Below are positions 1 to 5,112 of a stretch of 5,112 bases of DNA, in pieces. The notes beneath the pieces are model-generated. The model saw nothing but the letters and a program-made list of their open reading frames with translations, did not search any database and was not told the origin of the DNA. A program made the position numbers and the translations under genes. The stretch comes from Fimbriimonadaceae bacterium (lineage in GTDB: Bacteria > Armatimonadota > Fimbriimonadia > Fimbriimonadales > Fimbriimonadaceae): the NCBI GenBank assembly GCA_019454665.1, contig JACFNW010000194.1, positions 1-5,112 of the forward strand, read 5' to 3'. Within the stretch, counting starts at the first letter, position 1. Each line of letters begins with the position of its first letter.

Positions 1-661
1 CCACCATCAGGTTCTCGATGACCTTGCCGCTGAGCACCATCGCCCCCGTGCTGATGCGGTTGAGGGCGAGTTTCTGAGCCGTGCCCGCCTTCAACCGGGT
101 CGAGCCCGTCAAGACCTCCGGGCCCGTGTCGAGCAGGATGCCCAAGTCCACTGCGCTGAGCAGAGGCGCGCCTTTGTTGTTGGCGATTCCGGCGGTCCAA
201 ACGCCCTTCTGCCGAGCGTGCTTGACCGCAGCGAGCACGAAGGGCGTGCGCCCGCTGGCGGCGACGCCGATGACCACGTCGCGCCGGGTGAGCATGAGTT
301 CGTTGATGGCCGTGATCGCCGCGTGCTCATCGTCCTCGGCGTCCTCTTGCGCCTTCCCTTGGGCATCCGCTCCGCCCGAAATGATGGCCATGAACCGGTC
401 GTCCGGAATGCCGAACGTGGGCGGCATCTCGGCGGCGTCCATGGTGGCGATGCGTCCGCTGGTGCCCGAGCCGACATAGATGGTGCGGCCGCCCTCCTGG
501 TACGCCGCGGCAACCCGCTCGATCGCGGCGGCGAGAGCCTCCTCGGCATTCTGCAGGGCGCGGATGACGACGTACTCCTCTTCGTTCATGAGGCGCACGA
601 TCTCGCGCGCGGACATCTTGTCGAGGCCATAGGAGCGGGGGTGGCGGACTTCGGTGGACAT
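1..661 (-). CDS. murQ: N-acetylmuramic acid 6-phosphate etherase MurQ (C-terminus cut by window edge)
   Basis: MurQ cleaves the D-lactyl ether of MurNAc-6-phosphate, giving GlcNAc-6-phosphate and D-lactate, in cytoplasmic recycling of peptidoglycan sugars. I translated the minus strand from the ATG at 661-659 and read 220 residues without a stop; roughly 80 are missing at the left edge, as the family is about 300 long. It is a SIS-fold protein: phosphate-binding SGTSGR is at residues 65-70 and AASGRTP at 134-140. The DAAEMPPTFG stretch (75-84) carries E78, and E109 lies 31 residues further on in an AED context. These match the two catalytic glutamates known in E. coli MurQ (E83 and E114, same spacing). 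The family signature GPEVLTGSTRLKAGTAQK is at 180-197. The gene starts 6 bases after the kinase stop with no Shine-Dalgarno, so translational coupling is likely. Family assignment is secure. Confidence 0.95.
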   Translation of the reverse strand, partial: MSTEVRHPRSYGLDKMSAREIVRLMNEEEYVVIRALQNAEEALAAAIERVAAAYQEGGRTIYVGSGTSGRIATMDAAEMPPTFGIPDDRFMAIISGGADAQGKAQEDAEDDEHAAITAINELMLTRRDVVIGVAASGRTPFVLAAVKHARQKGVWTAGIANNKGAPLLSAVDLGILLDTGPEVLTGSTRLKAGTAQKLALNRISTGAMVLSGKVIENLMV

Positions 662-667
662 GGGAGT

Positions 668-1558
668 TCAGGAGATTAGACGTCGTGCGAGGCGTGCCGC
701 GCCGACGACGGCGGGGGTTTCGAGAAGAGAAACGCGCGGGCTACGGGGTTCGAGCGCGCCGGCGAGCGCGGATTCGAACGCGGGCCGGTAGCTCGCGTGG
801 CTCTGCCACAAGCCTCCGGCCAATACGATATACGGGCTATCGGAGCCTGGGGCGAACTGGTCGAGGTGTTTGGCGACGATTGAAGCGAGTTCCAGCGACT
901 CTTCGGCGATCAGCGATTGGGCGTACCCCTCGCCAGCCTCGGCTTCCTCGGCGAGCGTGGTCGCAAAGGTCGCCAGAAACGCAGGCGGAGACGAACGACG
1001 ATAGACCTCGGCCACCACGGCCGAAACGTCGCGCGTGCCGAAGTTGGCTTCGATGGCGGACAGGACGCGCTCGGAGACGTCGTTCGGCTCTTCGAAAAAC
1101 CTCTGGACCACCGCGCGACCGTACCGGAACGCCGAGCCCCGATCGCCCAGCAGGTACCCGCCGCCGCCCGATTTCACAACCTCCGCCCCGCGCCACGAAA
1201 ACACGGTCGAACCCGTGCCGGCGATGACGCAACAGTCGGTCCCATCGGGGCACGCGGCGAGCGCGGCGTGGTAGTCGGGCCGAGCCTCGACCTTGGCCCC
1301 GGGGAACAGGACGGAGAGTTCGATTTCGGCGCGCTTCTTGTCGTCGGGGGTGAGCAACCCGGCGAAGCACGCACACACCGCCTCGGCTCTGGGTGCGCCC
1401 GCGGTGGCTTGTCGTAGGTTGCCGACGAGCGTCTTTTGCGGAGTGCTGGCCCAGTTGGCCGGACCTGATTGGCCCTCGAAGAGCGTGTTGCCTCCCGGGT
1501 CGAGCATCATCGCTCGACACGAGGAACCCCCGCAGTCCAAACCTAGATACGCCGTCAT
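668..1558 (-). CDS. BadF/BadG/BcrA/BcrD-family amino-sugar kinase (NagK/MurK-like)
   Basis: This 296-residue ASKHA-fold ATPase resembles eukaryotic and bacterial GlcNAc kinases of the BadF/BcrA family. Visible motifs are the phosphate-1 loop LGLDCGGSS (5-13), a candidate catalytic aspartate D95 in RPDYHAAL, the phosphate-2 loop IAGTGSTVF (112-120), the GGGGYLLGDRGSAF segment (131-144) and the adenosine-side LAGGLWQS (246-253). Order and spacing follow human NAGK. Two positions differ from that model: LGDRGS replaces the usual LGDEGS, and the cysteine of the SGCGG stretch is glycine. The gene lies 6 bases upstream of murQ, which suggests it supplies MurNAc-6-P and perhaps GlcNAc-6-P, as the known MurK of Clostridium acetobutylicum does; this substrate call is inference. 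It is shorter than AnmK and lacks AnmK features I would recognise. The ATG at 1558-1556 puts the phosphate-1 loop at the normal distance from the N-terminus; no good Shine-Dalgarno precedes it. Confidence 0.85.
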   Translation of the reverse strand: MTAYLGLDCGGSSCRAMMLDPGGNTLFEGQSGPANWASTPQKTLVGNLRQATAGAPRAEAVCACFAGLLTPDDKKRAEIELSVLFPGAKVEARPDYHAALAACPDGTDCCVIAGTGSTVFSWRGAEVVKSGGGGYLLGDRGSAFRYGRAVVQRFFEEPNDVSERVLSAIEANFGTRDVSAVVAEVYRRSSPPAFLATFATTLAEEAEAGEGYAQSLIAEESLELASIVAKHLDQFAPGSDSPYIVLAGGLWQSHASYRPAFESALAGALEPRSPRVSLLETPAVVGAARLARRLIS

Positions 1559-1664
1559 GCCCTGGTGCGCGATCGCCGTTGACCCGTCACAGACCGAGAG
1601 GGTACCCGTCCCGAAGCCCTGGCCGCTACGAGAGCGGACTCAGCACGAGTGGGGGCGGCTCTCA

Positions 1665-1819
1665 GGGGTGCCACGGTCTGCGCGGGTCTTAGTGTGTCGT
1701 TGGTTGAAGAATTGGTCCCCGCCAGACCGTGCTTCCTTGCCCAGACAGGCACGGCCTGCCGGGCAGAGGCGTCTGCGACGTACGGAAACTAAGCAAGCCC
1801 GGTCAGGCCGTGGCACCCC
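1665..1819. repeat. Double-hairpin inverted-repeat element between the cystathionine gene and the kinase
   Basis: The 274-base gap 1559-1832 holds no convincing gene but is highly structured. The ends are inverted copies: GGGGTGCCACGGTCTG at 1665-1680 and its reverse complement with one mismatch at 1804-1819. The 9-bp core CACGGyCTG occurs four times in alternating orientation: 1672-1680, 1723-1731, 1750-1758 and 1804-1812. Cores 1 and 2 pair perfectly (9 bp, 42-base loop). Cores 3 and 4 pair perfectly (9 bp) and extend inwards by 6 more pairs past a bulged T at 1803 (1759-1764 with 1797-1802). Alternatively the outer arms pair with each other and cores 2 and 3 pair inside (one mismatch, 16-base loop). 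No T-run follows, so it is not a standard terminator. No flanking target duplication is visible. It may be a dispersed non-coding element, a folded RNA or mobile-element debris; which one cannot be told here. Confidence 0.7.
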
Positions 1820-1822
1820 GGT

Positions 1823-1828
1823 ATCATA
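1823..1828 (-). promoter_or_regulatory. Possible -10 hexamer facing the kinase-murQ pair
   Basis: On the minus strand the hexamer TATGAT lies just after the stop of the cystathionine gene and reads towards the inverted-repeat element and the kinase. It is one base from the TATAAT consensus, but no -35 match lies 16-18 bases upstream. If real, the transcript would begin in the outer arm of the inverted repeat and carry about 260 bases of structured leader before the kinase. It may equally be chance. Confidence 0.2.
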
Positions 1829-1832
1829 GGTG

Positions 1833-2975
1833 CTACGCCTTCAGTGCATGATCGAGGTCTTCGATCAGGTCTTGCACGTCCTCGATGCCCACGCTTAGGC
1901 GGATCATCGTCGGCGGGATGCCCTTGCCCAACCGTTGCTCTTCGGTCATCGAGCCGTGCGACATCAGCGGCGGGTAGCCCAGCAGCGATTCCACGCCGCC
2001 CAGGCTCTCGGCCAAGATGAACGTCTCGGTATTCTCCGCCACGCGGCGGGCCCGCTCCGCGCCGCCCTTCACCTCGAAGGACATCATGCCGCCGAATCCG
2101 CGCATCTGCCGCGCCGCCAGGTCGTGGTCCTTGTGCGACTTCAGGCCGGGATAGTGGACGCGCTCGACGTTCGGGTGCCCCTCCAAGAACTCGGCCACGG
2201 CCAACGCGTTCACACAGTGGCGCTCCATGCGCACGGCCAGCGTCTTGACGCCGCGCAGCGTGAGCCAACAATCGAATGGGCTTGGCGCGCCGCCCTCGGT
2301 CTTCAGGTGCTCGAAGAACCAGTGGCTCATGTCGGCGTCGTTGGTGACCACCGCCCCGCCGATGATGTCGCTGTGCCCGGAAATGTACTTCGTGGTCGAA
2401 TGCACCACGATGTCCACGCCGAGATCGAGCGGATTGGTCAGCGCCGGCGTTGCGAACGTGTTGTCAATGACCGTGGTGATGCCGAGCGCCTTGGCTTCCC
2501 GCGCGATCGCCGCGATGTCCATCACGCGCACGTTGGGGTTGGTGGGCGTCTCGAAAATGAGCATCTTCGTGTTCGGCTTGGCCTGCTCGCGGATCGTTTC
2601 GGGTCGGGAGGCGTCGAACTCGGTGCCCCCGATGCCGCGCCGAGGCAACACGTTCTCGAACACACGTTGCGTGCCCCCGTAGATGTCGCTCGCCATGAGC
2701 AGGTGGTCGCCGGCTTCGAGGAGGCTGAACGCCGCCATCACGGCCGCCATGCCGCTGCTGAAGCACACGGCGTGCTTGCCGTTCTCCAATCCCGCGATCA
2801 CCTCTTCGAGCGCCGCGCGGTTGGGGTTGGCGACGCGCGTGTAATCGAAGCGGGGGATGTCGTCCAGGTTCCTCCAGGCAAACGTGGCGGATTGGACGAT
2901 GGGCGGGATCACCGCGAGGTTCTGATGGCCCGAGGGGTCTTGGCCGACGCGGAGTGCCTTGGTCGAGAAGCGCAT
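1833..2975 (-). CDS. Cystathionine gamma-synthase / gamma-lyase (PLP-dependent Cys/Met metabolism enzyme, metB/mccB type)
   Basis: This is a 380-residue fold-type I PLP enzyme of transsulfuration. It either joins an activated homoserine with cysteine to make cystathionine, or cleaves cystathionine to cysteine, 2-oxobutyrate and ammonia. Visible features: D44-Y45-T46-R47 and N50-P51 (the family YxRxxNP motif, phosphate contacts from the neighbouring subunit), SSGMAA at 74-79, DIYGGTQR at 97-104 with the ring-stacking Y99, VIDNTFATP at 169-177 with D171 facing the pyridine nitrogen, Schiff-base lysine K196 in HSTTKYISGHSD, AESLGGVES at 322-330, and carboxylate-binding R359 in IRLSVGIED. D44 and E323 favour a cystathionine synthase/lyase over methionine gamma-lyase, but synthase and lyase cannot be separated by eye. 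I chose the ATG at 2975-2973: MRFSTKALRVGQDP is a typical N-terminus and 380 a typical length. The open frame extends 100 codons upstream only because it reads antisense through the tRNA. Confidence 0.93.
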   Translation of the reverse strand: MRFSTKALRVGQDPSGHQNLAVIPPIVQSATFAWRNLDDIPRFDYTRVANPNRAALEEVIAGLENGKHAVCFSSGMAAVMAAFSLLEAGDHLLMASDIYGGTQRVFENVLPRRGIGGTEFDASRPETIREQAKPNTKMLIFETPTNPNVRVMDIAAIAREAKALGITTVIDNTFATPALTNPLDLGVDIVVHSTTKYISGHSDIIGGAVVTNDADMSHWFFEHLKTEGGAPSPFDCWLTLRGVKTLAVRMERHCVNALAVAEFLEGHPNVERVHYPGLKSHKDHDLAARQMRGFGGMMSFEVKGGAERARRVAENTETFILAESLGGVESLLGYPPLMSHGSMTEEQRLGKGIPPTMIRLSVGIEDVQDLIEDLDHALKA

Positions 2976-2982
2976 GGCAGGG

Positions 2983-2988
2983 AGGATA
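2983..2988 (-). promoter_or_regulatory. Possible -10 element for leaderless transcription of the cystathionine gene
   Basis: TATCCT on the minus strand ends 7 bases before the ATG at 2975, the spacing expected if transcription starts at or next to the start codon. The same stretch has no Shine-Dalgarno, which fits a leaderless mRNA. No convincing -35 box is present. This rests on one hexamer and its position. Confidence 0.3.
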
Positions 2989-3043
2989 CTCGCTGGCCGC
3001 CCGCCCATCTTGGCCGAGGCGCACGAACGCTCGGTAGCACGGC

Positions 3044-3066
3044 TCGCAACCCCCAGGGGGTTGCGA
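3044..3066. promoter_or_regulatory. Perfect 23-bp palindrome in the divergent spacer (candidate operator)
   Basis: The left arm TCGCAACCCCC (3044-3054) is followed by a single A (3055) and then the exact reverse complement (3056-3066). All 11 pairs match, and the symmetry ends at 3043/3067. It lies in the 161-base spacer between the leftward cystathionine gene (start 2975) and the rightward tRNA-Gly (5' end 3137), about 70 bases from each. No transcript should end here and no T-run follows, so a terminator is unlikely. A site for a dimeric regulator, or a REP-like repeat, would fit. No known operator consensus is recognised. The palindrome is certain; its function is unknown. Confidence 0.55.
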
Positions 3067-3136
3067 TGCGCGTCGTCCGGCCCGCGCCGGACCTTCGATT
3101 CGACGGCGGACGGCGGGTCACATGGCTGCTTCGGAC

Positions 3137-3210
3137 GCGGGCGTAGCTTTATGGTAAAGCTCCAGCCTTCCAAGCTGGCCACGTGGGTTCGATTCCCATC
3201 GCCCGCTCCA
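3137..3210 (+). tRNA. tRNA-Gly (anticodon UCC)
   Basis: The cloverleaf folds completely. The acceptor stem is GCGGGCG (3137-3143) with CGCCCGC (3200-3206). The D stem is GCTT (3146-3149) with AAGC (3157-3160), around a short loop containing GG. The anticodon stem is CCAGC (3162-3166) with GCTGG (3174-3178), with loop CTTCCAA. The T stem is GTGGG (3183-3187) with CCCAT (3195-3199), ending in a G-U pair, with loop TTCGATT. The anticodon at 3169-3171 is TCC, which reads the glycine codon GGA and, by wobble, GGG. The discriminator is T3207 and the CCA tail (3208-3210) is encoded. I see no clear promoter upstream and no intrinsic terminator in the 67 bases before the next gene. No attachment-site duplication is visible at its 3' end. 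Confidence 0.97.
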
Positions 3211-3277
3211 CCCGTCCCATACCCGGCCCCAGGGCCCATGCGCGTTGGGTCTCGCGCAAGGTAACTTGAACCCACTC

Positions 3278-4644
3278 ATGCAGTTTCCTCCCAACTTCCT
3301 TTGGGGCGCCGCTACCGCCTCTTTTCAGATCGAAGGTGCCGTCGCCACCGATGGGAAGGGCCCATCCGTCTGGGACATGCTTTGCCAACGTCCGGGCGCC
3401 GTTTTCGAAGGCCACACGGGAGACCCCGCGTGCGACCACTACCACCGGATGACCGACGATGTGGCGATGATGGCGGAGCTGGGGTTGCAGGCCTACCGTT
3501 TCTCGATCTCGTGGCCGCGCGTGCTGCCCGAGGGGGTCGGCCGAGTGAACGCCCGTGGCCTGGAGTTCTACGATCGGCTGGTGGACACGCTGCTCGCCAA
3601 GGGCATCGCGCCGTACCCCACGCTGTTCCACTGGGATTACCCGCTCGCGCTCTACGCGCGGGGCGGCTGGTTGCATGAAGATTCGCCGAGTACACGCAGG
3701 TGATGGTGGACAAGCTTTCCGACCGCGTCTCGAACTGGATGACGCAGAACGAGCCGCAGTGCTTCGTCGGTCTGGGTCACTCGGTGGGCGTGCACGCGCC
3801 GGGGCTCAAGCTGCCTTGGCCCGAGTATCTCACGGTCCTCAAGAATTCGCTGCTCGCGCACGGCAAGTCGGTCCAGGTGATCCGCGCCCACGCGAAAACC
3901 AAGCCCTCCGTCTCGTTCGCTCCGGTCGGCCACGGCTCGATCCCGGCTTCGGACAGCCCCGAGGACATCGCCGCGGCGCGGGCGCACGACGACAACATCA
4001 AGGTGCCGGGGGTCTGGTATCGCTCGCTCCACCTCGACCCGGCGATTCTGGGCGTTTGGCCCGAGGATGCCGATCGCGTGTTCGGGGCCTACGGCATGAC
4101 GATGTCGGACGGCGACCTGAAGACGATCTGCCAGCCGCTGGATTGGCTGGGGCTCAACTTCTACAGCGCCCCCACGGTGAAGGCCGGCCCGGATGGTCAG
4201 CCCGTGGTCGTCAAGTACCCGGCGGGCCACCCGCAGAACGCGATGGGTTGGCCGATCACGCCCGAAGGCATCTATTGGATGGTCAAGTTCCACTACGAGC
4301 GGTACGGTCTGCCGATCGTGATCACCGAGAACGGCATGGCCAACCTGGATGCCGTGGACGAAGACGGCGGCGTGCACGACCCGCAGCGCATCGCCTACAC
4401 GCGCAGCTACCTGAAGCAACTGCACCGCGCCATCCAAGACGGCATTGACGTGCGCGGCTACTTCCACTGGTCGCTCATGGACAATTTCGAGTGGGCGGAA
4501 GGCTACAGCAAGCGGTTCGGCTTGGTGCACGTGGACTACGCCACCCAGAAGCGCACGCCCAAGGACTCGGCCTATTGGTACCGGGAGGTCATTCGGTCCA
4601 ACGGCGAGGCCCTGATGCGAACCGATTCGCTGATCGGCGTGTAG
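3278..4644 (+). pseudogene. Family GH1 beta-glucosidase, frameshifted near codon 135
   Basis: GH1 enzymes hydrolyse beta-glucosides such as cellobiose with a double-displacement mechanism in a (beta/alpha)8 barrel. This one lacks a signal peptide, so it would act in the cytoplasm. From the ATG at 3278 the first frame reads [20 protein letters not shown], with sugar-binding Q17 and H118 (FHWD), up to GGWLHED at 129-135. It then goes out of frame and stops at TGA 3701-3703. The rest of the protein continues in another frame from TTC at 3682 ([16 protein letters not shown]) to TAG at 4642-4644. That part has the acid/base glutamate of TQNEP (codon 3751-3753), the nucleophile of ITENGM (codon 4327-4329) and the C-terminal HWSLMDNFEWAEGY. 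Homologues have about four residues between GGWxxxD and the F, so about 13 bases are missing. Restoring them gives 459 residues, a normal GH1 length. Each fragment lacks essential barrel parts. The TTG at 3245 is a less likely start. An assembly error or a strain variant remains possible. Confidence 0.88.
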
Positions 4645-4647
4645 AAT
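4642..4647 (+). promoter_or_regulatory. Possible -10 element for the FMN reductase gene
   Basis: TAGAAT overlaps the GH1 stop codon and ends 6 bases before the ATG at 4654, so a transcript starting here would be leaderless. The hexamer matches TATAAT at five of six positions. No -35 box is evident 16-18 bases upstream, and there is no Shine-Dalgarno. If real, the reductase would be expressed independently of the broken gene upstream. Confidence 0.3.
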
Positions 4648-4653
4648 AGTTGC

Positions 4654-5112
4654 ATGAGCAACTTTCACGTTCTCGCGTTCGCGGGCTCGCTCCGCGCCAA
4701 GTCGTACAACCGTGCCCTGCTGGAGGCATCGAAGCGGCTCGCGCCGGAAGGCATGACCATCGAGATCTTCGACCTCGCTGGGATTCCGGTCTACAACATG
4801 GACTTGGAGCCCGACTTCCCTGCGTCGGTCGTGGCGTTCAAGGAGGCGATCAAGGCGGCCGACGGCTTGCTGATCGCCACGCCCGAGCACAACTTCTCGT
4901 TCTCGGGCGTGTTGAAGAACGCGATCGACTGGGCGTCGCGTCCGCCTTCGGAGGGGGTGTTCGAAGGCAAGCCGGTGGCCCTGCAAAGCGCTTCGCCGGG
5001 TTGGGCGGGCGGCGTGCGGTCGCAGCTGCACCTGCGCCAGGTGCTGGGCTTCTTCAGCTCGCGGCAGCTCTACGTCACCGAGGTCCACGTGGGGTCGGCG
5101 CACACCAAGTTC
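4654..5112 (+). CDS. NADPH-dependent FMN reductase family protein (ChrR/azoreductase-like; C-terminus cut by window edge)
   Basis: This is a flavodoxin-like cytoplasmic oxidoreductase that would bind FMN and use NAD(P)H to reduce quinones, azo compounds, chromate or free flavin; the true substrate cannot be told from sequence. The first 153 residues are present, of about 180-190 usual for the family. The FMN phosphate-binding loop AGSLRAKSYNRAL is at 10-22, after the first beta strand. The flavin-ring loop TPEHNFSFSGVLKNAIDW is at 76-93, close to the family pattern PEYNxSxxGxLKNAIDW. A GKPVALQSASPGWAGGVRSQ segment follows (105-124), where the next strand and glycine-rich loop are expected. 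The ATG at 4654 follows the GH1 stop by 9 bases, so it may once have been co-transcribed with GH1, but the TAGAAT before it could serve as its own promoter. No sign of frame damage within the window. Confidence 0.92.
   Translation, partial: MSNFHVLAFAGSLRAKSYNRALLEASKRLAPEGMTIEIFDLAGIPVYNMDLEPDFPASVVAFKEAIKAADGLLIATPEHNFSFSGVLKNAIDWASRPPSEGVFEGKPVALQSASPGWAGGVRSQLHLRQVLGFFSSRQLYVTEVHVGSAHTKF

Noticed and set aside
1935..3146. 403-codon plus-strand ORF
   Set aside because: Antisense shadow of the cystathionine gene; low-complexity composition and no recognisable motif.
3239..3258. Hairpin TGCGCG/CGCGCA after the tRNA as an intrinsic terminator
   Set aside because: The stem is 6 bp with an 8-base loop, but no T-run follows; it is also short enough to arise by chance in GC-rich DNA.
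2976..3275. 100-codon N-terminal extension of the cystathionine enzyme, with a [12 protein letters not shown] segment
   Set aside because: The extension reads antisense through the tRNA-Gly, which gives this well-known kind of spurious peptide. The family N-terminus fits the ATG at 2975.
3245..3277. TTG start adding 11 residues to the GH1 protein
   Set aside because: [10 protein letters not shown] from the ATG at 3278 is the usual GH1 N-terminus, and nothing supports the upstream TTG.
3137..3277. tRNA-Gly as an integration site for a mobile element
   Set aside because: No integrase gene and no repeat of the tRNA 3' end are visible in the window.
3149..3676. Minus-strand ORF ending in [16 protein letters not shown]
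   Set aside because: This peptide is a classic artefact of translating the antisense strand of a tRNA; the remainder is antisense to the GH1 gene.
3671..3705. Programmed ribosomal frameshift in GH1
   Set aside because: No slippery heptamer or downstream pseudoknot is evident at the junction, and about four conserved-position residues are missing. A deletion explains this better.
3652..5103. 483-codon minus-strand ORF
   Set aside because: It lies opposite the GH1 C-terminal part and the FMN reductase, both with clear family motifs. Long antisense frames are common in GC-rich DNA, and its translation is rich in H, R and V with no recognisable domain.

Overview
This window is GC-rich bacterial DNA with tightly packed genes. 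The genes mostly lack a recognisable Shine-Dalgarno sequence; two of them have a -10-like hexamer a few bases before the start codon, as in leaderless transcription. That style fits lineages such as Planctomycetota, Armatimonadota or Deinococcus relatives, but nothing here fixes the phylum. It looks like ordinary chromosomal housekeeping and catabolic sequence. I see no transposase, integrase, phage gene or CRISPR array.

Layout: (1) On the minus strand a two-gene unit runs leftwards: a BadF/NagK-type sugar kinase (1558 to 668), then murQ, the MurNAc-6-phosphate etherase (661 to beyond the left edge), with 6 bases between them. (2) A 274-base gap (1559-1832) holds a structured inverted-repeat element of about 155 bases, made of two hairpins with the same 9-bp stem. 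(3) A PLP-dependent cystathionine gamma-synthase/lyase gene (2975 to 1833) is also on the minus strand. (4) A 161-base divergent spacer contains a perfect 23-bp palindrome almost midway between the cystathionine gene start and a tRNA-Gly(UCC). (5) On the plus strand: the tRNA (3137-3210), a family GH1 beta-glucosidase gene broken by a frameshift (3278-4644), and the first 153 codons of an NADPH-dependent FMN reductase (4654 to the right edge).

Working together: the kinase and MurQ make a plausible PTS-independent route for recycled wall sugars. The kinase would phosphorylate MurNAc and/or GlcNAc, and MurQ would split MurNAc-6-P into GlcNAc-6-P and D-lactate. The cystathionine enzyme belongs to sulfur amino-acid metabolism. 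The GH1 enzyme, if intact, would cleave cytoplasmic beta-glucosides. I see no evidence that these plus-strand genes form a pathway with the minus-strand ones.

No wholly new system is evident. The points most worth a second look are the GH1 frameshift, whose junction fits a 13-base deletion between TTCG repeats; the double-hairpin element; and the 23-bp palindrome.
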